A DNA stretch of 64,000 bases from Pyricularia pennisetigena. Lineage: Eukaryota > Ascomycota > Sordariomycetes > Magnaporthales > Pyriculariaceae. A model generated the notes under the pieces. That model was not told the origin of the DNA and searched no databases. It worked only from the letters and a program-made list of their open reading frames with translations. Both the position numbers and the translations under genes were made by a program. Every line of letters starts with the position of its first letter. Position 1 is the first letter of the stretch. This document shows positions 11,474 through 22,626 of the stretch, one piece after another. Location: assembly GCF_004337985.1 (NCBI RefSeq), contig NC_043744.1, positions 622,730 through 686,729 on the forward strand. Direction: 5' to 3'.

Positions 11474-12382
11474 TATGAGAATAATAAACTTGTAACATAA
11501 GCTTAAACACGTAATATATACTACGATACATAATTATGCACAATTATGCATAATTATTATGCAGTGCATAAAAGAATAATAAGCTAATTTTATAAGCTTA
11601 AATACGTAATATATACTACGATGCATAATTATGCACAATTATGCATAAACATTATGCAATGCATAAAAGAATAATAAGCTTATATTATGAGCTTAAGCAC
11701 GTAGTAAATACTACGATGCATAATTATGCACAATGATGCATCCTTAATACGCATAACAATGTGTAATTAATATTCACGAATAATGTATATTTAATATGCA
11801 CAATAATGCATAACCTTTATGCAATGTATAACGTGTATTAATCAAATAATGCAATACAATTGCATACAATTCATGCATGTACACTTTTGACCTATTTGGG
11901 CAAAAGAAATGAACGCAGATCATTTGCAGATCATACGATCCACGGGCAAACCTTTTTTGGTAAAAATAAAACGCATGACATAAATACAGGTAAGGTTTTG
12001 AAGATTGCGTCATACAACGTTTCAAATATGAGACGCTCAAAATAGCCACATATATAAATAGGTGAACGCTAAAGCGTAGTTTTATTTCATCCTAGTTGGG
12101 AAAATAAAATGCAAACCTTAATACGTGGATTTGTAATATCTGGATTGCCACATGCAATACTTTTGCAAATAAATAGGGAAGAGTTTCCCGCCTTAGAATT
12201 TGAGCAAGTTTTATAATCTATCTATCTATCTATCCATCGATCCATCTATTCATTTAACCATCAATACAACTTTTACCTCTATTCATCTTACTCATAAAAG
12301 TACCCATTTTCCCCTCATATATATATCTACCTTATACAAATATATTTACTTCACAATTCATCACATAACCTTCCTTTTAACA
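11474..12382 (+). repeat. LTR-A copy without matching TSD
   Basis: Runs from TATGAGAATA to CCTTCCTTTTAACA. The left flank (AAACC) belongs to LTR-B and the right flank (TATAT) to copia-B integrase sequence, with no TSD. It thus sits at a rearrangement border. It carries the conserved short frame at 12,109 and a TATC/CATC simple repeat near 12,220. Confidence 0.85.
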
Positions 12383-13581
12383 TATATAACCTAATACAAA
12401 AGGGACTATATCCGAAAAAAGGGTTTCCCACATAAGAAATCCGCTGTTAAAACCTCCTTTATTATCGGGTTTAAGGCAGACCCCTGTAAACTATTTCCTT
12501 TCAGGGCTAAAACGAACTACGGACGGTTGGTTAACCCTTAACGGAAACGGAATTACAGGTAATTGTAACGGAATCCAGCCCCAAAAAACCTTATTATAGC
12601 ACAGGCGTTAAAGGTATATAGGGTTACTATTGTTTAAAAAACCGCTAAAATTACAAAAGGTTTACCTAATTTCGATAAAATTAGGGCAAGTACCTGTATT
12701 ACTTGCGTTAAAACCATTTTTGTTAGGCGTACAAATAAAGTCGCACTCCTTACACCCCCTAATAATATCGAATTTATAATGGGTGATACAGTAGTTTTTA
12801 AGCCTAATTCTTTTACTAAAAAGCCCGTATTTTTGTTCTTAGTGGACCGACATCACGTTTTCGATGGTTAATCCTATTATAAACTAAAGCCGGACCTACG
12901 GTTGTAATGGTTATTGAAAGTTTTTTTAGGGTTTTAAAAGCTACGTACGGGCGTTACCCCCTGAATTTTCACTTCGATGGGGGGTACAAGGTTATTATGA
13001 ACTTTTAAAATTGGTTTACAAGCAAAGGTGTTAATTTTAGCATTTTGAATCCCTATAATCACGGTTAAAACGGATTAACGGAACGGTCCGTTAGGGTTAT
13101 TTTGGATAAACTTCGGTTTACTATAATAGCGGCGGGTTTATTATTGTATTTATAATATTATTTATCACCTGCCGTGGTTATTTTAGTTAACCCTACAGCG
13201 GTAATCAATAGGCACTTAACATTCTACGAGGAATTTTATTCCGAATTTTGATTTGGATTACCGTATAAACCCAGTTTAGGGCATTTTTGGGTTATTGGTA
13301 TTATATGCAAGGTTATTATACCGCTGGAAAAACACCAAAAATTTAATAAATTGGTTCCCCGCACCGAAACGGTGAAACTTTTAACCCATTTATCAAATTT
13401 TACAGCGTTAGTTTACGCACCCGCTAAACGGGCCGTATATACAACCTTTACCGTAAACATTATAAAGGGTATAACCGCTGAAAATTTAGCTACTTCGGTG
13501 GAAACGTTACAGATCACAAAGGGGGAAAATACAAATTTAGAGGGGGATTTTAATTTTAAATTTGAAAACGAAATTAACAAC
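12383..13581 (+). pseudogene. Copia-B integrase and linker relic (B1)
   Basis: Decayed copia pol between integrase and RT. The most readable part (13,300-13,581) contains VKLLTHLSNFTALVYAPAKRAV and KGITAENLATSVETLQITKGEN, as expected of the variable linker after a copia integrase core. The region 12,400-12,860 is also present at 45,920-46,440. LTR-A inserted at its end with TSD ACAAC; coding sequence continues at 14,574. Confidence 0.6.
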
Positions 13582-14573
13582 TATGAGAATAATAAGCTTA
13601 TATTATAAGCTTAAGCACGTAATATATACTACGATACATAATTATGCACAATTATGCATAATTATTATGCAATGCATAAAAGACTAATAAGCTTATATTA
13701 TAAGCTTAAATACGTAATATATACTACGATGCATAATTATACACAACTATGCATAAATATTATGCAATGCATAAAAGAATAATAAACTTATATTATAAGT
13801 TTAAACACGTAGTAAATACTACGATGCATAATTATGCACAATAATGTATAATTATTATGCACAACAATGTATAATTGTTATGCACAATGATGCATAATTA
13901 TTATACATAATAATGCATAATTATTATGCACAATACTGCATAACCTTTATACAATGTATAACGTGTATTAGTTAAATAATGCAATACAATTGCACACAAT
14001 TCATGCATGTATACTTTTGACCTATTTGGGCAAAAGAAATGAACGCAGATCATTTGCAGATCATGTGCAGATCATACGATCCACAGGCAAACCTATTTTG
14101 GTAAAAATAAAACGCATGACATAAATACAGGTAAGGTTTTGAAGATTGCGTCATACAACGTTTCAAATATGAGACGTTCAAAATAGCCACATATATAAAT
14201 AGGTGAACGCTGAAGCGTTGTTTTATTTTATCCTAATTGGGAAAATAAAATGCAAACCTTAATACGTGGATTTGTAATACATGGATTGCCACATGCAATA
14301 CTTTTGCAGATAAATAGGGAAGAGTTTCCCGCCTTAGAATTAGAGGAAGTTTTATGATCCATCCATCCATCTATCTATTGATCCATCTATCTATTGATCC
14401 ATCGATCTATTCATTGATCTATCTATCTATCGATCTCTCGATTCATTCAACCATCAATACAGTTTTTACCTCTATCTATCTTACTTATAAAAGTGACCTT
14501 TTTCCCCTTATATATATCTACCTTATACAGATATATTCACTTCACCATTCATCACATAACCTTCTTTTTTACA
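13582..14573 (+). repeat. LTR-A solo copy, TSD ACAAC
   Basis: From TATGAGAATA to CTTCTTTTTTACA, with ACAAC at 13,577-13,581 and 14,574-14,578. At 992 bp it is the longest copy, because three palindrome modules are retained at the U3 end (13,582-13,830). TATA motif near 14,192, hairpin AACGCTGAAGCGTT at 14,205, conserved 35-codon frame from 14,250. Confidence 0.9.
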
Positions 14574-17440
14574 ACAACGTTCCAATGGATAATTATCCCC
14601 TAAAAAGCCCTGAAAATACAGGGTATTTACCACTTATTACAGGCTATTTACCACCTACTATAAAGCAGTTACCACCCGTTATAAGGCATTTAAACCCTGA
14701 AAATACAGTGTCTGCTAAGCTTGTATAACGTACTATTGGCCCCCCAAAACCTATAACGGTAGCGGTACTTAATCCAGTACCTAAAACAACAGAAATTCCG
14801 GTATTTTTAGCATTTAAAATACAAAATAAGGAGTTCAATTCGCAGTTCGAAAATCCAAGTCTAATGGATATAAATTACGTGCATTATTTATGTTTTTAAA
14901 CTAAAAGAAAAATAAAGAAAAAACCCACTAAAAACAGCGAACCAAATAGCTACTAACAGGCCCTAAATAGGCTTGAAAATGCTAAATAGTTACCTGTTTT
15001 AGCGTTCAAATTCGACCAAATCGTTATTCCAAAAACTTTCCGTTTTATCCCTAAAATTAAAATGCCTGCAGGCCGTAAATTCGTTTTTACCCGGCCGGTA
15101 TTTGAATTAAAGCGGATAAAAATAATAAATCTATAAGATATAAAATTAGGTTTATTATTGAGGGCTTTTAACAGGTCGAAAGCCTAAATTATATCGAAAC
15201 TTTTGCTAACAATAATATACCACCTCCCTAGCGTATATGTTTAATTATAGCTAATGTATAAAATTGGAAATAGAATGAATCGATTTTATCGGTGCGTTTT
15301 TGAATGGTGACCTTACCGACGAAAATATATATTTGCAAATTCCAAACGGTTTTAACGAATGGGCCAAATTTCGTAGCTTTACCACCGCTAAAACTTTAGT
15401 GGAAATGGGTTATAATCCGAAAATATTGCAGGTTATAGGGTTGCAAAAAGCGTTATACGGTTAAAACAGGGACCAAAGGAAAGGCAAAATAAGCTAAAAA
15501 CCTTTATTTTAAAAAAGGCTTTAAATCGTTAATTTCTAATCCCACTATTTTTTATAATGACAAATCCAAACACTTTATCGTTACTTTTATGAACGAGTAC
15601 CTGCTAATAGGTCCTAAATTGCAATATATATAGGAAAATCCGTTTTAATAAGGTATACGCGTTGGGAGACAGGGTCCCTGCAACCTATTTTTTAGGCGTT
15701 CAAATCATAAGGGATAGGCCTAAACGCCTACTTTGGTTCCATCAAAATTAATATATAAAAAAAGCATTAGCAACGTTCGGATTAGTTAATTGCAAGCCTA
15801 TATTTATTCCCTTATAACCGGGTGCGCCAAAATATAGCGGGCATAAACCCATAAATGCGTTGGAAATTAAATTATTATAACGTATTATCGGTACCTTTAT
15901 GTATTTAATGCTATTCAAGCGCCCAAATATCGGTTTTACGGTTAAATGGCTTTTACGTTTATTAATAGAGATTACTATAATCCATTTAACTAAAGTTGGA
16001 AAAAGCGTTATACGGTTTGAAATAGGATTAGAAAAATGGTAAAACAAGCTTAAAACCCTATTTTATAAAAAAGGTTTTAAACCGTTAATTTTTAATCCCC
16101 CTGTTTTTTATAACGTTAAATCCAAACATTTTATTGTTACTTTTGTAAACGATTGCCTGCTTATAGGTGCTAAATTACAATATATTTAGGATTTAGAAAC
16201 CCGTTTTAATAAAGTATACGGGTTGGAAAACAGGGGCCCTGCAGCCTATTTTTAAGGCGTTTAAATTATAAAGGACAGGTTTAAGCGCCTATTTTAACTC
16301 CATTTAAGTCAGTATATAAGGGAAATATTAGCAACGTTCGGATCAGCTAATTACAGATTTACATCTATTCCCTTATAACCGGGTGTGCTAAAATATAGCG
16401 GGGGTAAACCCGTAAATGCGTTAAAAGTTAAATTATTACAGCGTATTATTGGTACCTTTATGTATTTAATATTATTAATGCGCCCGGATATCGGTTATGC
16501 GGTTTAGTGGCTCCCACGTTTTTTAATAAAAATAACTATATTCCATTTAACGGCAGCTAAAAACTTATTACGTTATTTAACGGGTATTAAATTCTTATTT
16601 ATTTATTACGGAAATAGAGTATTCAAAGCTGAATCACTAACCCGTTTTTTAATAGGGGGTTTTAAAAACCTTATATTATTGGGTTTTAATAATAACGATT
16701 TTACCAGGGTGAGGGAAAATTTAAAATCCATTTACGGATATTTGTATACCTTATTTGGTGGCTTTATAACGTGGAAATGCAAAAAGGACAATATTATAGT
16801 TTTAAGCATTCCAGAAACCGAAACCGATGCTTTAGCGGAAGCCCTGCGTAAAGCACAGTGGTTTAAAGACCTATTTACAAAGTTTAAACTACTTATCAAA
16901 AGTTTTATCGCAATATTGGGAGATAATACAGGCTTTATAAATAACGCACATAACCCTACGCACCACCAACGTATTAAATATACGTTATTGAACTTTATTA
17001 CGTACGGGAATTAATAATAGAAAAGTTAATAACCTTAAAATACCTGGCATCTAAACAATTGCCCGCTAATAACCTAGCAAACCCCTAACGCTTCAAAATA
17101 CAAAATTTGTTTTGAAATTTATAAGGTTTGAGCTTAAAAATTTAGTTTTTACCTACTGGATTTTAAGGCATTATTTAATTAATTCGTTAATTAATTACCC
17201 ACCATATTTCCTCTGTCTGCAATACTTGATTTTTGTTAACTTAATAACGTCCGTATCACCCGAGTTTACCCTGCACAAATTAATTAATAAGCAATCTATA
17301 CCGACATTAAACCAAAAATTGGATTAAAATTAAAAGGACTCGTATTATTGGCGATCTACGCACTCGAAATACCTTATATAATATGCCTAATTTGGATTAT
17401 TACCAACGAATAACCAAATTAATTACCTGGTTTGGTGGTT
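14574..17440 (+). pseudogene. Copia-B RT and RNase H relic (B1), with internal duplication
   Basis: Copia RT pieces are visible with stops: IDFIGAFLN-like sequence near 15,275, KALYGLKQGP-like near 15,450, and the catalytic region (VNDYLLIGP-like, in place of the usual VDDLLI) near 15,595. The stretch from about 15,445 to 15,990 is repeated from about 16,002 to 16,550. RNase H is the best part (16,679-17,014): TLFGGFITWKCKK, AEALRKAQWFKDL and HQRIKYTLLNF, matching copia RNase H order. Non-functional. Confidence 0.7.
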
Positions 17441-17491
17441 AATTCCGTGGGTTAATAATATGCATATCGGGGGCTCGAATCCGGGGGTTAT
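17441..17491 (+). other. Copia-B 3' tail with CGGGGGTT motif
   Basis: The end of copia-B here contains GGGGGCTCGAATCCGGGGGTTATT, cut off by the gypsy-G LTR at 17,492. The equivalent at 52,740-52,860 continues with more CGGGGGTT copies and reaches the LTR-B. Confidence 0.5.
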
Positions 17492-17680
17492 TATCATGGA
17501 TTCGTGCCTAAGGCACGTACTACGTAATAAGATACAAAAGCGTGTTAGGGATAATATATAAAGGGAAGGACATTACCACGACCCGGACATATATTTTTTC
17601 CTTCCTTCTCCCTTTAACGTTAGTAATAATACCAATAAAAATACTTATCGGTCCCTAGGTCGTTGGTTTACTTTATAATA
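17492..17680 (+). repeat. gypsy-G LTR (5' LTR of copy 2)
   Basis: Aligns end to end with the 188-bp LTR at 2,173, from TATCATGGATTCG to CTTTATAATA. Confidence 0.85.
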
Positions 17681-20505
17681 TTTATTAACGTTTAATTTAA
17701 ACACGATAATAGTTAATTTAAGGCCAGGCCCGGAAGGGAAACTTATAATTTTTACCAAAACCTGGTCGCGAATATTACAATGCTGGAAAAACGCATCGTT
17801 TAAATGCAATTGCAGTTTTTGTACGCAGGCGCGATCGCGTAAAAATAACGCCTTAAAAGGAAATTTTTACGTAACCTTTTACCGTACTACGGCGCACCGG
17901 TTACGTTTACAATTTGGAAATTAATTATTTCGCATAAATTAATACCCGACGCGCAATTTGTCGGAAATGAGCGCGATTAATTCGAAAACGTATAATTTAA
18001 TTTTATTACGGTAATACAGAATATAATCCGTTTTTTTTACGAGGTAAAAGGTTCGGGAGGAAGGTATAACCACGAAAATTCTATCGCATATTTGGGGCGC
18101 ACGTACGACGATTTTTATAAAAAAACCTAAATTTTTGCCGAATTAAAAATATTCCGAATACGATACGGCGAATTATTCGCATATTTCATTATTAAATTCA
18201 AACGCTTTTTTACTGCGGCGGGGGGTTTTTAATAATTAAACGAAATACGTATTAATTATTTGCGTTTCCGGGTCGTTAATTGGACAAAGGAAGCCCCCGG
18301 TAAAAAGGGTATCGTTTCCGATTTTTACCACGAAATTATCGCTATTTACCGCCATATTGCCTAGGATTTGGAAATTATCGATTTGGATAAACGTTTTAAT
18401 TAGAATCGGAACGCCCCTTTTCCAAATTCCCTATAAACAGGGTTTAAAAATATAATAATAATAGGCGTATTAGCGATAAAGGCTACCCGAAGCCGTTATA
18501 ACGTTGGTAAAAAACGAGGAAAACGCCGATTGGATGGAAATAAAAGGAAAAAACGGGGTTTATAAATATCCGTTTAAAAATTCCAACGACGCCGTAAAAT
18601 AGGGGTTTACCTCCGTTGCGGGTCCGCTTTTTACTACGCCCAAAATTACCTATTCGCGACGGTTATACGCCCAACACCGAATAACCCCGAAAAAGGAAAA
18701 AATTAATTTTAAACCATAATTTCAACCTAAAAGAAAACCGACCCGACGGGGCCCGATTATCCTATAATACGTTAATAAATATAAATCGGAACAAATAGTT
18801 AAAACAAATATAAATTATAATGGATGGACGACCATTTTTTATCCCGGTTTTAACCAGTTTAACGAAATTTATTATTATATAAGTGGATTTAGGGTGCGAA
18901 TATTACGCGGTAATAAACAAAAATTGTAACGAAAATTAGGAATAATAAAAACCTTTTTACTATAAATCCGCCGGTTAAATACGGTAACGGGACGAATACG
19001 AACCGATATACGGGAAATAGGTAATTGCGACGTGGATATTAACGTTTGATTTGCGCCGATATCCTTTTATATAATCCCGGGATTAACCCAGGACCTGTTC
19101 CTGGGATTTTTTTGGATAATTTTCCGAAAAATGGTATTTAACCCAAGTTAAAAAGGTTATTAATAAAGTCCGTTAAAAGGTTATTCGTACAGGAGCTATC
19201 CCTAGGTCCGATAAATAGGAAATTTACGGTGGTTATGGGCAATACGTTCCTAATAACAGCCGGAAAAGCAAAAGAAAATACGAATGAACAAATAAAATTC
19301 GCTTTTATTTCGTTACGAAATATAACCCGGGTTTTAACTTTGTCGGCGGTGAATAAAAGCGACGCAAAGCCCCCGGCGACGTTACCCGAAAAACTAAAAA
19401 ATTTCGGAAACTTATTTAACGACGGTAAAATTTCGGTTTTACCCCCGTATAAAGGCGAATTGGATTATTATATCCGGATTAAAAAACATAATAACGGCAA
19501 ATCCCCGCTATTATTATAGGGCCGGTTATATTATATACCGCCCGATGAATTGCTGGAATAGCGGTAATAAATAACCGATATAATGGATAAAAAATAAATC
19601 CGAACAAACGCGTCGTTAACTGCGGCCCCGGTCCTAATAATTCAGGAAATTTCTAGGGGATGGCGTTTATACGTCGATTACAAAATATTAAACGTTATTA
19701 TAATATAGGACCGGTATTTTTTACCATTAATTAGAAAAACATTCCGCTCTGTATCCGGGGTAAAATAATTTGTTACAATAAATGTGCGCGCGATTTTTTA
19801 TAAATTACGCGTGGCCGAAAAGGATTAACATTTTACAGTTCTTCGCACGAACTTCGGATGGTTCGAATAGTTCATATATTCGTTTTAATTAGCGGGCGCC
19901 CCAGCCACGTTCTAATAATATATTAACGGCGTTTTCCGGAATATACTGGGCGATTATATATTAATATATTCGGACGATATTCTAATTTATACGTCCGGTT
20001 CCAAAACCGATTATTGGCGGAAAATTGCCCATATTTTGGGAAAATAAAAAAAGCGGGTTTAAATTTGGATTTCGATAAAAACGCGTTCGCAATTATTTCC
20101 GTTAAATATTTTGGGTTTATTATACACGTTTTTATAGGCGTGGAACCAGATCCGGAAAAATTACGCGCGATACGGGAATAGGAAACCCCGGCGAAATTAC
20201 GAAAATTGCGCGGTTTCCTAAAATTCGCCAATTTTACCGGGATTTTATAAACGGGTATTCGGGTTTAACGGCGCCCCTAGTTCGGTTTATTAAAATAAAA
20301 ATACCGTTTAAATGGACATTAAAGGAGGACGCCGTTTTTAAAATATTTAAATAAATATCATTATAAACGCCGGTATAAATCTAATGGAATAACGAAACGG
20401 AAACGAAAATAAAAACGGATTATTCCGGCGCAACCATCGGGGGGTATTAATATAAAAAGGGAAAAACGGGTTATAAAAACCGGTAATATTTTATTCCGTT
20501 AAATT
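17492..20505 (+). mobile_element. gypsy-G copy 2, 5' half (LTR to RNase H)
   Basis: It starts with a 5' LTR (17,492-17,680, TATCATGGATTCG...) and holds Gag (about 17,710-18,760), a protease-like motif near 18,890, RT (19,230-20,290) and the start of RNase H. The clearest open frame is 19,229-19,519, the pre-RT linker with LPPYKGELDYYIR. It stops at 20,505, where LTR-A begins without a TSD; the remaining pol is absent. Stops are frequent. Confidence 0.85.
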
Positions 20506-21473
20506 TATGAGAATAATAAGCTTATATTATAAGCTTAAGCACGTAATATATACTACGATACATAATTATGCACAATTATGCATAATTATTATGCAGTGCA
20601 TAAAAGAATAATAAGCTTATATTATAAGCTTAAATACGTAATATATACTACGATGCATAATTATGCACAACTATGCATAAATATTATGCAATGCATAAAA
20701 GAATAATAAACTTATATCATAAGCTTAAGCACGTAGTAAATACTACGATGCATAATTATGCACAATAATGCATAATTAATATGCATAACAATGTATAATT
20801 ATTATGCACAATGATGTATAATTATTATGCACAATAATGCATAATTAATATGCATAACAATATATAATTATTATGCACAATAATGCATAACCTTTATGCA
20901 ATGTATAACGTATATTAATTAAATAATGCAATACAATTGCACACAATTCATGCATATATACTTTTAACCTATTTGGGTAAAAGAAATGAACGCAGATCAT
21001 TTGCAGATTATACGATCCACAGGCAAACCTATTTTGGTAAAAATAAAACGCATAACATAAATACAGGTAAGGTTTTGAAAATTGCGTCATACAACGTTTC
21101 AAATATGAGACGTTCAAAATAGCCACATATATAAATAGGTGAACGCTGAAACGTTGTTTTATTTTATCCTAATTAGGAAAATAAAATGCAAACCTTAATA
21201 CGTGGATTTATAATATATGGATTGCCATATGCAATACTTTTGTAGATAAATAGGGAAAAGTTTCCCGCCTTAAAATTAGAGGAAGTTTTATAATCCATCC
21301 ATCCATCTATTTATTGATTTATCTATTTATTAATCTCTCGATTCATTTAACCATTAATACAGTTTTTACCTTTATTTATCTTATTTATAAAAATGACCTT
21401 TTCCCCTTTATATATATCTACCTTATACAGATATATTTATTTTACAATTTATCACATAACCTTCCTTTTTACA
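20506..21473 (+). repeat. LTR-A joining gypsy-G copies 2 and 3
   Basis: From TATGAGAATA to CCTTCCTTTTTACA (968 bp). Left flank AAATT (gypsy copy 2) and right flank ATCGC (inverted copy 3) do not match, so this is a recombined LTR and not a simple insertion. The conserved short frame (21,187) is cut by a TAG after 19 codons here. Confidence 0.85.
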
Positions 21474-22356
21474 ATCGCGGTTTATTTTCCTTTTCTTTTA
21501 CGCGGTATAGGGCCGTGGGCGGGTTTTACCCTCCTGTTTTTGGTTGCGGTGGTATCGCGGTTTTTTTATCGTATTTACCGTTTGCGGGTAATTATCGCGG
21601 TTTATTTTACTTTTATTTTGGGCGGTGTAGGTTAATTTATCCATTGGTATAATTTATTTTTCGTAATAATTGCGGTTTTTACCCTTCGCATTTTTCCCGC
21701 GTTATTGTCCTAGTCCCTTTTACCTTCCAATTTTTCCTCCATTCGAATCCTTTTTATCCCCGTTTCCTTTTTTTTTACCATTTTATTAATTTTTTCCCGT
21801 TTTCCCCTCGCCCTGTTTTTTGTTTGTACTGTTTTTATTTCGTCCATTTTTATTTCCTATTCGTTCCTATTTATTATTTATATCGTTATTTATCGTTATT
21901 AACCCGCCGTTATTATATCCCGGGTTTTTATTTTTTTAATCGCGTTATAAATGGCTTTTGGACAAATTAATACCGGTGGTAAAAATGGCCGGCTTTCCCA
22001 CCGTGGTGGTTAATTGCTTTCGTCGCATAACGATAACGGTCGCCCATTTGTAAATCGTATCGATTAAATACCGATTGGGTAATATCGTTCATTTATATTC
22101 GCAGCGTTTTCGTCGCGCTGTCGGTACCGCGGAGCTCCAAAATAATTCAAATAACGACGAATACACCGTTCCGGAAAATATGTTTATTTTTTGCGTTTCC
22201 TGTATAAAAACGTCCAAAATTAATGGGGTTTAGGAATGTAACCCTGCCCCCGACGGTATTAATTACTAGCGATATTATAATACTAAAAAGTAATATTATT
22301 ATTATAACGAAGCCGTTTACGCTTTTAACTTTGTTTTTCGCCGCCGCTTGCGAAAA

Positions 22357-22626
22357 TTAAAAACCACGATTTACAATAGTTATTATATCGTCCAATTTGT
22401 AATTAAAGGCACCGTCGTAAATAGTAAAAAAATCCCTGGTACAAATACCGTACTGTTTCGAAATTTTTTTACCGCGTATACCAATTGGGTCCGCGTTTAC
22501 CAGGACGTATAAAATGAAATAATTAATTCCGGGGCCGCGACGACCCCTGCTAAAATTACTGTTTTTGCTGCTATATTTAATACCTTTTTCCGCAGCGGCG
22601 GTAATTGTAACCGTTAATTGGTACAA
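22357..22626 (-). pseudogene. Open sense frame downstream of chromodomain in gypsy-G copy 3
   Basis: An uninterrupted 90-codon stretch in element sense, ending at a stop. It reads LYQLTVTITAAAEKGIKY, then SRGRRGPGINYFILYVLVN and KQYGICTRDFFTIYDGAFN. I do not recognise it. It lies between the chromodomain and the 3' end of the element, in the part that copy 1 lacks, so it could be an accessory frame of the element or a captured host fragment. There is no ATG at the start of the stretch; upstream codons are broken. It stays open in a heavily mutated element, but 90 codons can be chance. Confidence 0.35.
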
